Of a stretch of 9,061 nt of DNA, positions 1-5,031 are shown in pieces. The notes beneath the pieces were generated by a model. That model searched no databases and was not told the origin of the DNA. It was given only the letters and a program-made list of their open reading frames with translations. How positions within the stretch are numbered: position 1 is the first letter of the stretch; each line of letters starts with the position of its first letter. Source of the stretch: Tidjanibacter sp. (GTDB lineage Bacteria; Bacteroidota; Bacteroidia; Bacteroidales; Rikenellaceae); assembly GCA_017379955.1 (NCBI GenBank), contig JAFNVE010000029.1:1-9061 (forward strand). The letters run 5' to 3'. The position numbers and the translations under genes were made by a program.

Positions 1-210
1 AGAATTAAGAATCTTGAACAACAACTTGTCGCCCTCCTCGCCATACTTACCCATAAGGGTCGAGAGATTCTCCATAGCGGGAGTCTCAAGCGGTGCATAG
101 CCAAAGGTGCGGAATACCTCCTTGATAGTATCGAACAGATAGGTACGACGAGTCATCTCAACAGGCGAGAAGTCGCGAGTACCCTTTGGAATTGACGGTT
201 TTTGTGCCAT
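1..210 (-). CDS. hisS: Histidine--tRNA ligase, N-terminal fragment (cut by window edge)
   Basis: Histidyl-tRNA synthetase charges tRNA-His with histidine using ATP in the cytoplasm. Only the first 70 codons are present, and the frame is open to position 1. The protein starts [16 protein letters not shown]; the PKGTRDF stretch is the typical start of class IIa HisRS. Residues 37-47 ([11 protein letters not shown]) correspond to class II motif 1 with its conserved proline, and [13 protein letters not shown] at about 54-66 is the strand before the ATP site. The ATG at 208-210 is preceded by an A/T-rich leader without a Shine-Dalgarno site, which is normal for Bacteroidota. It lies 157 nt downstream of ettA on the same strand, so it may be cotranscribed or use its own weak promoter. 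The identification is firm from these N-terminal motifs; completeness cannot be judged. Confidence 0.93.
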   Translation of the reverse strand, partial: MAQKPSIPKGTRDFSPVEMTRRTYLFDTIKEVFRTFGYAPLETPAMENLSTLMGKYGEEGDKLLFKILNS

Positions 211-217
211 TTTTAAA

Positions 218-335
218 CGGTAAGTCTGGTTAATACTAATAGCCCTTTCTAAGGCAAACAAATATCTTTACTCTATTCACTCACTCCTTTCAGCGGTGAG
301 TCTGGTTAATACTCTAATAAACCTTACTAAGGTAA
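218..335. repeat. Imperfect 76-bp-spaced duplication upstream of hisS
   Basis: Positions 218-237 and 294-313 match at 19 of 20 bases (core AGTCTGGTTAATACT). The following bases are also related: 238-257 against 314-335, both ending in CTAAGG-AA. The first copy sits directly in the hisS leader, 7 nt before its ATG. The second sits 76 bp further upstream, between ettA and hisS. A small inverted repeat (ACTCAC 279-284 with GTGAGT 296-301) lies at the junction. This looks like a tandem duplication of the hisS leader; no function is visible. Confidence 0.6.
259..266 (-). promoter_or_regulatory. Possible weak -7 element for hisS
   Basis: Read on the minus strand this is GATATTTG, seven of eight matches to the Bacteroidota -7 consensus TAnnTTTG, about 50 nt before the hisS start codon. 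I see no convincing TTTG-type -33 element 19-21 nt upstream, so hisS may instead rely on read-through from ettA. Confidence 0.3.
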
Positions 336-367
336 CTTATAGTATTAACGTATAAATGAATAAAAAT

Positions 368-2044
368 CTAATTCTCAATCAGTTTTCTATATTTAGCACG
401 CTTGGGAGTAGTGTCAATTCCCATAGCGCGTTTGTGCTCCTCGTACTCCGAATACGAGCCCTCGAAGTAGACAACCTTGCCATCGCCCTCGAAGGAGAGG
501 ATGTGTGTAGCAATACGGTCGAGGAACCAACGGTCGTGCGAGATAACCACTGCACAGCCTGCAAAGTTCTCCAAGCCCTCCTCCAAAGCACGCAGGGTGT
601 TTACATCGATATCATTGGTAGGCTCATCGAGCAGCAGCACGTTACCCTCCTCTTTGAGTGCCAAAGCCAGGTGGAGGCGGTTGCGCTCACCACCACTCAG
701 CACACCACACTTCTTCTCCTGGTCTGCACCCGAGAAGTTGAAGCGCGAAACATAAGCACGAGCATTTACCTGTCGTTTGCCGAGGGTGATAAGGTCGCTG
801 TTCTGCGAGATAACCTCATAGACACTCTTCTCGGGGTCAATCGACTTATGCTGCTGGTCAACGTATGCGAGTTTCACGGTCTCACCCACACGGAACTGAC
901 CCGAGGTAGGCTCCTCTAAGCCCATAATCATACGGAACAGAGTGGTCTTACCCGTACCGTTGGGGCCAATAACACCCACAATACCTGCGGGAGGCAGAGT
1001 GAAATTCAAGCCCTCGTAGAGTACTCTGTCGCCAAATGCCTTGCTCACATCGTGTGCCTCAATAACGACATTACCCAAACGGGGACCATCGGGAATATAG
1101 ATTTCGAGTTTCTCCTCTTTCTGCTTTGCATCTTCATTAAGCATCTTATCGTATGCGCTCAGACGAGCCTTGCTCTTGGCGTGGCGAGCCTTGGGACTCA
1201 TACGCACCCACTCCAACTCGCGCTCCAAAGTCTTTCTGCGCTTGCTCTCCTGCTTCTCCTCCATAGCCAGACGATTGCTCTTCTGCTCCAACCAACTCGA
1301 ATAGTTACCCTTCCAGGGAATACCCTCACCACGGTCAAGCTCGAGAATCCAGCCTGCTACATTGTCGAGGAAGTAACGGTCGTGGGTTACAGCGATAACG
1401 GTACCCTTGTACTGCTGCAAGTGCTGCTCCAACCAATCGATACTCTCAGCGTCGAGGTGGTTGGTAGGCTCGTCGAGAAGCAGCACATCGGGCTCCTGCA
1501 ACAACAGACGGCAAAGTGCCACACGACGACGCTCACCACCCGAGAGGTGCGCCACCGACTCATCGGGATCGGGACAGCGCAGAGCATCCATCGCACGCTC
1601 CAGAACGCTATCAATCTCCCAGCCGTTAACAGCATCGATTGCCTCGGTAAGCTCACCCTGACGCATGATGAGGCGATTCATCTCATCGTCGTCCATAGGC
1701 TCGCAGAAACGGTTGTTAATCTCCTCGTACTCTTTCAGCAGTGCCATAGTCTCTGCACAACCCTCCTGAACGACCTCTTTAACGGTCTTGGTGGGGTCGA
1801 GCTGAGGCTCCTGCTCCAAATAACCTACCGAGTAGCCGGGGGAGAATACCACCTCGCCCTGATAGGATTTGTCGATACCGGCAATAATCTTCATCAGCGT
1901 CGATTTACCCGAGCCGTTGAGACCGATGATACCGATTTTTGCTCCGTAGAAGAAGGAGAGGTAGATGTTGTTCAATACCTTTTTCTGGTTGTTGAAGGTC
2001 TTGCAGATGCCGACCATCGAGAAAATGATTTTTTCGTCAGCCAT
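368..2044 (-). CDS. ettA: Energy-dependent translational throttle protein EttA (ABC-F ATPase)
   Basis: EttA is a cytoplasmic ABC-F protein that binds the ribosomal E site and gates the first rounds of elongation according to ATP/ADP level; it is not a transporter. The 558 residues match the family's usual length (about 555). There are two ABC domains. The first has Walker A GLNGSGKST at 41-49, signature LSGGE at 167-171, DEPTNHLD from 191 with catalytic E192, and H221. The second has Walker A GPNGTGKTT at 360-368, LSGGE at 449-453, DEPTND from 473 with E474, and H503. An acidic insertion at about 93-140 is the 'arm', and the charged helical linker at about 240-325 is the P-site tRNA-interacting motif (RMSPKARHAKSKAR). 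These EttA-specific parts separate it from Uup and resistance ABC-F proteins. The start at 2044 gives MADEKIIFSM, as expected. It diverges from the rubrerythrin gene. Confidence 0.95.
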   Translation of the reverse strand: MADEKIIFSMVGICKTFNNQKKVLNNIYLSFFYGAKIGIIGLNGSGKSTLMKIIAGIDKSYQGEVVFSPGYSVGYLEQEPQLDPTKTVKEVVQEGCAETMALLKEYEEINNRFCEPMDDDEMNRLIMRQGELTEAIDAVNGWEIDSVLERAMDALRCPDPDESVAHLSGGERRRVALCRLLLQEPDVLLLDEPTNHLDAESIDWLEQHLQQYKGTVIAVTHDRYFLDNVAGWILELDRGEGIPWKGNYSSWLEQKSNRLAMEEKQESKRRKTLERELEWVRMSPKARHAKSKARLSAYDKMLNEDAKQKEEKLEIYIPDGPRLGNVVIEAHDVSKAFGDRVLYEGLNFTLPPAGIVGVIGPNGTGKTTLFRMIMGLEEPTSGQFRVGETVKLAYVDQQHKSIDPEKSVYEVISQNSDLITLGKRQVNARAYVSRFNFSGADQEKKCGVLSGGERNRLHLALALKEEGNVLLLDEPTNDIDVNTLRALEEGLENFAGCAVVISHDRWFLDRIATHILSFEGDGKVVYFEGSYSEYEEHKRAMGIDTTPKRAKYRKLIEN

Positions 2045-2117
2045 TTTTATCTATCTTTTTATCAATTATTGCGTTCCATACAGCCCACAGTTTGCTACGG
2101 GGCAGATATATAATTGG

Positions 2118-2125
2118 CAAAGATA
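2118..2125 (-). promoter_or_regulatory. Probable ettA -7 promoter element
   Basis: The minus strand reads TATCTTTG, a perfect match to the Bacteroidota -7 consensus TAnnTTTG, about 73 nt upstream of the ettA ATG. No clean TTTG -33 box sits at the normal 19-21 nt spacing, so the call rests on the -7 match and the position in a divergent intergenic region. Confidence 0.5.
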
Positions 2126-2191
2126 CCTATTTTTCCGTAATTTCCCCGATAGTTTTTACAAATAGTGCCATAAAAAGATGTGATTGGTCTT

Positions 2192-2225
2192 TTTGTTGTT
2201 GATATGAAAAATGTTTTTATCTTTG
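2192..2225 (+). promoter_or_regulatory. Rubrerythrin promoter (-33 TTTG/TTG, -7 TATCTTTG)
   Basis: TATCTTTG at 2218-2225 matches TAnnTTTG exactly. Upstream there is TTTG at 2192-2195 (22 nt gap) and overlapping TTG at 2196-2198 (19 nt gap), which fits the primary sigma factor consensus of Bacteroidota. Transcription would start around 2232, giving a leader of about 60 nt that is very A-rich (2245-2290). I found no clear PerR- or OxyR-type palindrome nearby. Confidence 0.7.
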
Positions 2226-2293
2226 TATTCAGAAAATGACAACACAAAAAAAACAGATAAACAATTTTAATCATTAAAAATTAAAGTACTATT

Positions 2294-2869
2294 ATGGCAT
2301 CTTTGAAAGGAACCCGTACCGAGCAGAACTTGCTCAAATCGTTTGCAGGCGAGAGCCAGGCACGTATGCGTTACAACTATTTTGCAAGCGTAGCAAAGAA
2401 AGAGGGCTACGAGCAGATTGCAGCAATCTTCAACGAGACTGCTGACCAGGAGAAAGAGCACGCAAAGAAATTCTTTAAATATTTGGAGGGTGGTATGGTT
2501 GAGATTACCGCATCGTACCCCGCAGGTGTGATTGGTGATACCTACCAGAACCTTGTAGCAGCCGCTTCGGGCGAGAACGAGGAGTGGACCGAGCTCTACC
2601 CCGAGTTTGCTAAGATTGCTGACGAGGAGGGCTTCCCCGAGATTGCACAGACCTTCCGCGCAATCGCACTCGTTGAGGAGCAGCACGAGATTCGCTACCG
2701 CACCCTCTTCACCCGCATCGAGAACGGTGAGGTATTCCTCCGCAAGACCGAGATTACCTGGCAGTGCCGTAACTGCGGCTTCGTAGTTACCGCTAAGGAG
2801 GCTCCCGAGCTCTGCCCCGCTTGTAAGCATCCTCAGGCTTACTTCGAGCCCATGAAGACGAACTACTAA
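2294..2869 (+). CDS. rbr: Rubrerythrin (peroxide-reducing diiron protein)
   Basis: Rubrerythrin reduces hydrogen peroxide to water in the cytoplasm of anaerobes, taking electrons through its rubredoxin-like centre. The 191-residue length is typical. The N-terminal four-helix ferritin-like domain carries the diiron ligands E20, E53 with H56 (EKEH), E94/E97, and E128 with H131 (EEQH). The C-terminal domain has the rubredoxin iron site C158-x2-C161 and C174-x2-C177. All expected metal ligands are present, so it should be active. The ATG at 2294 is the natural start: it gives the [20 protein letters not shown] beginning usual for the family and follows an A-rich leader with no Shine-Dalgarno site. 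It is monocistronic, with its own promoter and a strong terminator 10 nt after the stop. It is divergent from ettA, and no redox regulator or partner rubredoxin gene is adjacent. Confidence 0.97.
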   Translation: MASLKGTRTEQNLLKSFAGESQARMRYNYFASVAKKEGYEQIAAIFNETADQEKEHAKKFFKYLEGGMVEITASYPAGVIGDTYQNLVAAASGENEEWTELYPEFAKIADEEGFPEIAQTFRAIALVEEQHEIRYRTLFTRIENGEVFLRKTEITWQCRNCGFVVTAKEAPELCPACKHPQAYFEPMKTNY

Positions 2870-2879
2870 TAGGTTGGAC

Positions 2880-2927
2880 ATATAAACAAAGAGTGACGCC
2901 TAAAAAAGCGTCACTCTTTGTTTATAT
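2880..2927 (+). terminator. Rubrerythrin intrinsic terminator (20-bp perfect stem)
   Basis: Positions 2880-2899 and 2908-2927 are perfect reverse complements (20 bp), closing an 8-nt A-rich loop (CTAAAAAA). The centre is GAGTGACGC paired with GCGTCACTC, flanked by A/T-rich ends; the 3' arm ends CTTTGTTTAT. It begins 10 nt after the rubrerythrin stop. It could also stop minus-strand transcription. Confidence 0.88.
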
Positions 2928-2931
2928 TAGG

Positions 2932-3144
2932 AAGGTAAATTACCGTCGTACTACTTTCACCACCTCGACACCTGCCTGCGGAGCAGGCAATTGTAGGTCT
3001 GACCCACCCCCCACGCCCCCGCCAAGAAGTCGGTGAGAGATTTGGCGTAGTCAAGGTAAAATAGCCTAACGACTCTACTCAGCCTCGCAACACCTGCCTG
3101 CTCCGCAGGCAATTCCAAGCCTGACCCACCCCCAAGCCCCCGCC
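2932..3144. repeat. Two diverged copies of a 92-bp GC-rich intergenic repeat
   Basis: Copy A (2932-3023) and copy B (3053-3144) are offset by 121 bp. Both start AAGGTAAA, pass through CCTCG and ACCTGCCTGC, contain a 17-bp hairpin, then TGACCCACCCCC and end GCCCCCGCC. The hairpins (2973-2989 and 3095-3111) share the same 7-bp arms TGCCTGC/GCAGGCA, but the 3-nt loops are GGA in A and TCC in B, so the hairpin is exactly inverted between copies. The minus strand of each copy has three G-runs (5, 5-6 and 3 G). The overlapping short open frames on the minus strand look like products of this repeat, not genes. Confidence 0.7.
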
Positions 3145-3179
3145 TCGGCGGGGGATGTGTCCCGAGGCTTTGCCTCGGG
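3137..3179. repeat. Pair of perfect GC-rich hairpins
   Basis: CCCCCGCC at 3137-3144 is complementary to GGCGGGGG at 3147-3154 (in practice a 7-bp stem with a CTCG tetraloop). CCCGAGGC at 3161-3168 is complementary to GCCTCGGG at 3172-3179 with a TTT loop. No T-run follows either stem, so these do not look like intrinsic terminators. Confidence 0.65.
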
Positions 3180-3186
3180 CGAAATT

Positions 3187-3235
3187 GCGGGCACGACCGA
3201 TTGTGGGCTTCGGAAGTAGCGGACACGACCGATTG
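3187..3235. repeat. 17-bp direct repeat, 32-bp period
   Basis: GCGG-CACGACCGATTG occurs at 3187-3203 and 3219-3235 with one mismatch (G or A after GCGG). It could be part of the same dispersed intergenic repeat as the GC hairpins just upstream. No known operator is recognised. Confidence 0.55.
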
Positions 3236-3273
3236 ATATTATAGAGAATTTAAGGAGATTAAGGATAAGCCCT

Positions 3274-3327
3274 AAACTCCCATAGTTCCTACAATTCTCA
3301 TAATTCCTATTGCTCCTATCCGCCCTA
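3274..3327. repeat. Degenerate 9-nt tandem repeat
   Basis: Six consecutive 9-nt units can be read in phase: AAACTCCCA, TAGTTCCTA, CAATTCTCA, TAATTCCTA, TTGCTCCTA, TCCGCCCTA. The plus-strand consensus is about TAATTCCTA (TAGGAATTA on the other strand). The tract is pyrimidine-rich on the plus strand. A single related unit (ATAGGAATTATAA) appears at 4811-4823 in the exbD-tonB gap. Confidence 0.6.
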
Positions 3328-3333
3328 TCCAAA

Positions 3334-3368
3334 AAACCTGAGAGTAGTTCGATACTACTCTCAGGTTT
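3334..3368 (-). terminator. Intrinsic terminator at the end of the tonB/DUF1573 transcript
   Basis: A perfect 15-bp stem (3334-3348 with 3354-3368, core ACCTGAGAGTAGT) closes a TCGAT loop. On the minus strand the stem runs into six T (complement of A3331-A3336, partly inside the stem), which is the terminator arrangement for transcripts coming from the DUF1573 gene. It lies about 160 nt beyond that gene, after the large hairpin element at 3405-3531. Confidence 0.75.
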
Positions 3369-3374
3369 AATTCA

Positions 3375-3402
3375 TTTTGAATTTTGAATCTTGAATTTTG
3401 AA
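3375..3402. repeat. Heptamer array (TTTTGAA)x4
   Basis: Four in-phase heptamers: TTTTGAA, TTTTGAA, TCTTGAA, TTTTGAA. The same heptamer in the opposite orientation forms another four-unit array at 4770-4797, so the two arrays bracket the tonB-DUF1573 gene pair as an inverted repeat. Short heptamer arrays of this type are known as intergenic repeats in some bacteria, notably cyanobacteria; their role is unclear. Confidence 0.75.
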
Positions 3403-3404
3403 TT

Positions 3405-3531
3405 AAAAAAGTCGTAGAATTGAGCTATTTTTAGGCGGAGGGATTTGGGGAGCCGCGAAGCATACTTAATCGTATGTGAGCGGTTTCCCAAGTCCCTCCA
3501 ACACCAAAATAGCCAATTATACGGCTTTTTT
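3405..3531 (-). repeat. Large hairpin element, copy 1 (127 nt), at the DUF1573 stop codon
   Basis: The segment folds almost end to end. A3405-A3410 pairs with T3526-T3531, GTCGTA 3411-3416 with 3520-3525, AATTG with 3514-3518, GCTATTTT 3424-3431 with AAAATAGC 3506-3513, GGAGGGA 3437-3443 with 3493-3499, TTTGGG with 3487-3492, CCGC 3453-3456 with GCGG 3480-3483, and GCATAC with GTATGT around an apical loop. Its core (3428-3467 and 3472-3510) matches copy 2 at 37/40 and 35/39 bases. The right edge touches the TAA of the DUF1573 gene, and in minus-strand RNA the hairpin ends in six U. It may act as a terminator or 3'-end stabiliser, or be a mobile hairpin repeat. Confidence 0.75.
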
Positions 3532-3960
3532 TTACCGTTTGTGAGATTTCTTATGCTTCGGCAACACTTCACCCTTCACAAACAGGGTCACTTGACCTGC
3601 CGAGGTGGTGAGGTGAATGCCCTTATTAAATGCGCCGAGTTCCTTTTTAGGGTCGTAGATAACGGTTATCTCGCCACGCTCGCCAGGGGCAACAGGCCTG
3701 CGCGAATATTTAACATCGATGCAGTTGCAACTCGTCTTGGCACGCTGGATAATGAGGGGCACATTACCCGTATTTGTATAGTAAAAGACGTGGCTCTTCT
3801 TGTTCCCCTTAAAGGATAGTCGACCAAAGTCATAGGAGGGGTTGTGCAACTCTATGCCCGCACGTTGCTCTTGCACGGCACTCTCCTGTGCAGAGAGGCT
3901 TAGCGGAGCGCATACGCACAACAGCGCACAAAGAATCAGCCACTTGGATAGTTGTTTCAT
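3532..3960 (-). CDS. Secreted DUF1573-domain protein
   Basis: A 142-residue exported protein of unknown function. Residues 1-24 are a signal peptide: basic start MKQLSKW, hydrophobic core LILCALLCVCAPLSL, and a probable cleavage after SLSA before QES; there is no lipobox cysteine at the cleavage point. Residues 38-131 form the DUF1573 domain, an Ig-like/ASH-type beta fold common in Bacteroidota, with YDFG at 43-46, TNTGNVPL at 62-69, the SCNC motif at 77-80, PGERGEI and FNKGIHLTTSA. The C-terminus is strongly basic (KHKKSHKR). It follows tonB by 15 nt on the same strand, so it is probably cotranslated or at least cotranscribed with it. Its link to TonB function is inference from position only. 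The stop codon directly abuts the large hairpin element. Confidence 0.88.
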   Translation of the reverse strand: MKQLSKWLILCALLCVCAPLSLSAQESAVQEQRAGIELHNPSYDFGRLSFKGNKKSHVFYYTNTGNVPLIIQRAKTSCNCIDVKYSRRPVAPGERGEITVIYDPKKELGAFNKGIHLTTSAGQVTLFVKGEVLPKHKKSHKR

Positions 3961-3975
3961 ATTGGATTACAGGTA

Positions 3976-4761
3976 TTATCTTAGACGGAAAATATAGGTT
4001 ATCGTGCCGAATTGTATATCGCTGTCGGGCTTTTCGGAGAACTTCGCCCCCATAGCCGCCTTGCGTGCCTCGGCAACCAACGTGGGGTTGTTGGTGGTGG
4101 AGCCTGCGGGGTGGTACTCGGCTGAGATTACATTGCCGCGCGCATCCACACCGATACGGATAACCACCGTACCCTGCGCCTCCTCATTGTAGGCAGGACG
4201 CGGGAACTCACCACGCGCACGACGACCCTCGAGCGAGAAGTCAAACCCGCCACTGCGGTCACCACCAGCACCATATTGGTCTGACTTGTCGCCACTCATA
4301 GAGCCCTGATTTCCACTGCCCTCAGCTACGCCCTGACTCTGGGCGGGCGAGTCGGTGGTATTGCCGGGGAATAGGGCGCGACGATTCACCTCGCGTGGCT
4401 GCTCGGTAGCCTCAGGCTCTGCCTCCGTGGGCTGGGCGCGCTGCTCCTCAGCCTTGGAGGGCTCCTCCTCAGCCTCGGGCACGGCTATCGTCTCCTCGGC
4501 AGAGGGATCGGTGAGCAACTCCTCACTGCTCTCGGCAGGTGCACTCTCAGGGAGGAACTCACTATCAGCCAGATCGACATCCTCGGCCCCGAGTCCGGTC
4601 TCGCTATCACCGAAATCGACCAAGAACCCCTCCTCGGCAGGGTTGTACTCCATCTCAAAACGCACCGTCAGGAATAGCACAGCAAAGAGTGCCACATATA
4701 GTGCCACCGCCAAAGCCGCAATCTGTTTTCCTCGTTTATCGTTTGTTTCGTAATACTGCAT
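3976..4761 (-). CDS. tonB: TonB/TolA-like energy transducer
   Basis: An inner-membrane-anchored periplasmic protein that carries energy from ExbB/ExbD to outer-membrane partners. The 261 residues comprise a short cytoplasmic start (MQYYETNDKRGK), one membrane helix at about 13-33, a long linker, and a C-terminal TonB_C domain at about 184-261. The domain has RPAYNEEAQGTVVIRIGVDARGNV, the usual E/QGTVVV-x-VDxxGNV core, and ends in GTITYIFRLR. The linker is unusual: residues 42-125 are rich in Glu, Asp, Ala and Ser instead of the classic Pro-Lys/Pro-Glu repeats, and 132-172 is Gly/Ser/Gln-rich. Close sequence style exists in Bacteroidota proteins annotated as TonB or TolA-like, so a Tol-type role is possible. 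It is separated from exbD by a 397-bp repeat-filled gap, so its expression may be uncoupled from exbBD. Confidence 0.85.
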   Translation of the reverse strand: MQYYETNDKRGKQIAALAVALYVALFAVLFLTVRFEMEYNPAEEGFLVDFGDSETGLGAEDVDLADSEFLPESAPAESSEELLTDPSAEETIAVPEAEEEPSKAEEQRAQPTEAEPEATEQPREVNRRALFPGNTTDSPAQSQGVAEGSGNQGSMSGDKSDQYGAGGDRSGGFDFSLEGRRARGEFPRPAYNEEAQGTVVIRIGVDARGNVISAEYHPAGSTTNNPTLVAEARKAAMGAKFSEKPDSDIQFGTITYIFRLR

Positions 4762-4769
4762 TTGGCAAA

Positions 4770-4797
4770 TTCAAAATGCAAAATTCAAATTTCAAAA
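4770..4797. repeat. Heptamer array (TTCAAAA)x4 in the tonB leader
   Basis: Four in-phase units: TTCAAAA, TGCAAAA, TTCAAAT, TTCAAAA, starting 8 nt upstream of the tonB ATG. It is the inverted counterpart of the array at 3375-3402. Its position would place it in the 5' untranslated leader of tonB; a change in copy number could alter leader length. Confidence 0.72.
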
Positions 4798-4810
4798 TCA
4801 ATGAGAAATA

Positions 4811-4841
4811 ATAGGAATTATAAGATTGTTATTACTCCTAT
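4811..4841. repeat. A/T-rich imperfect hairpin upstream of tonB
   Basis: ATAGGAATTATAA (4811-4823) and TTATTACTCCTAT (4829-4841) are complementary at 11 of 13 positions around a GATTG loop. It lies in the exbD-tonB gap, just beyond the heptamer array. No clear TAnnTTTG promoter match is visible on the minus strand in this gap. Confidence 0.45.
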
Positions 4842-4865
4842 AAACATCTCCCTCTAATATATAAG

Positions 4866-4903
4866 GTTCCTCCAATGCCCAAATCACCCACCAGATTTTC
4901 TTT
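4866..4903 (-). repeat. Collapsed third copy of the hairpin element (one arm only)
   Basis: The 38 bases match 5119-5156 of copy 2 at 36 positions, covering one outer arm and the adjacent part of the core (key parts GTTCCTCC and CACCCACCAGATTTTC). The other arm and the apical region are missing. A 9-bp marker, ATCTCCCTC, borders both copies on the same side: at 4846-4854 here, 11 bp away, and at 5023-5031, at the edge of full copy 2. This is the pattern expected if a duplicated element lost about 76 bp internally. Confidence 0.65.
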
Positions 4904-4904
4904 C

Positions 4905-5031
4905 AAAAGTCGTATGGCTGTGGAAATTTTGGGCTTCTCGATGGGAGGCAAAGCGGAGTTTACTTGAAGTCAATGAGCATTTGACTCACAAGAGAAGTAC
5001 CGAAATCACCAATCAGACCACAATCTCCCTC
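4905..5031. repeat. Second, different imperfect hairpin element in the exbD-tonB gap
   Basis: CTTCTC (4934-4939) pairs with GAGAAG (4992-4997), the flanking GGG and ATTT pair with CC (5000-5001) and AAAT (5003-5006), and TGG (4921-4923) pairs with CCA. Inside, AGTCAA (4968-4973) pairs with TTGACT (4981-4986). It starts AAAAGTCGTA, like the AAAAAAGTCGTA edge of hairpin copy 1 (3405-3416), and its centre GCGGAGTTTACTT...AATGAG loosely resembles GCGAAGCATACTT...TGTGAG in copy 1. It may be a distant relative of the same family. Confidence 0.5.

Noticed and set aside
1052..2113. A 353-codon open frame on the plus strand, antisense to ettA
   Set aside because: It is a shadow of the biased codon use of ettA: no recognisable domain, repetitive low-complexity composition, and the opposite strand encodes a complete, motif-rich EttA.
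2267..2881. A 204-codon open frame on the minus strand, antisense to rubrerythrin
   Set aside because: It mirrors the rubrerythrin gene and extends into its leader and to its terminator; the plus strand has a complete set of metal ligands, a promoter and a terminator.
2957..3332. Two overlapping minus-strand open frames of 85-89 codons in the repeat region
   Set aside because: They run through the GC-rich duplication and the hairpins, have no domain or leader signal, and their composition follows the repeat.
2928..3531. CRISPR array or insertion sequence in the repeat-rich intergenic region
   Set aside because: The repeats are few, differ in unit length and lack regular spacers; no transposase fragment or clean terminal inverted repeats with target duplication are visible.
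3405..3531. Retron or group II intron remnant as explanation for the large hairpin
   Set aside because: No reverse transcriptase gene is nearby, and the element lacks recognisable intron domains V/VI; a simple near-perfect hairpin explains its structure.
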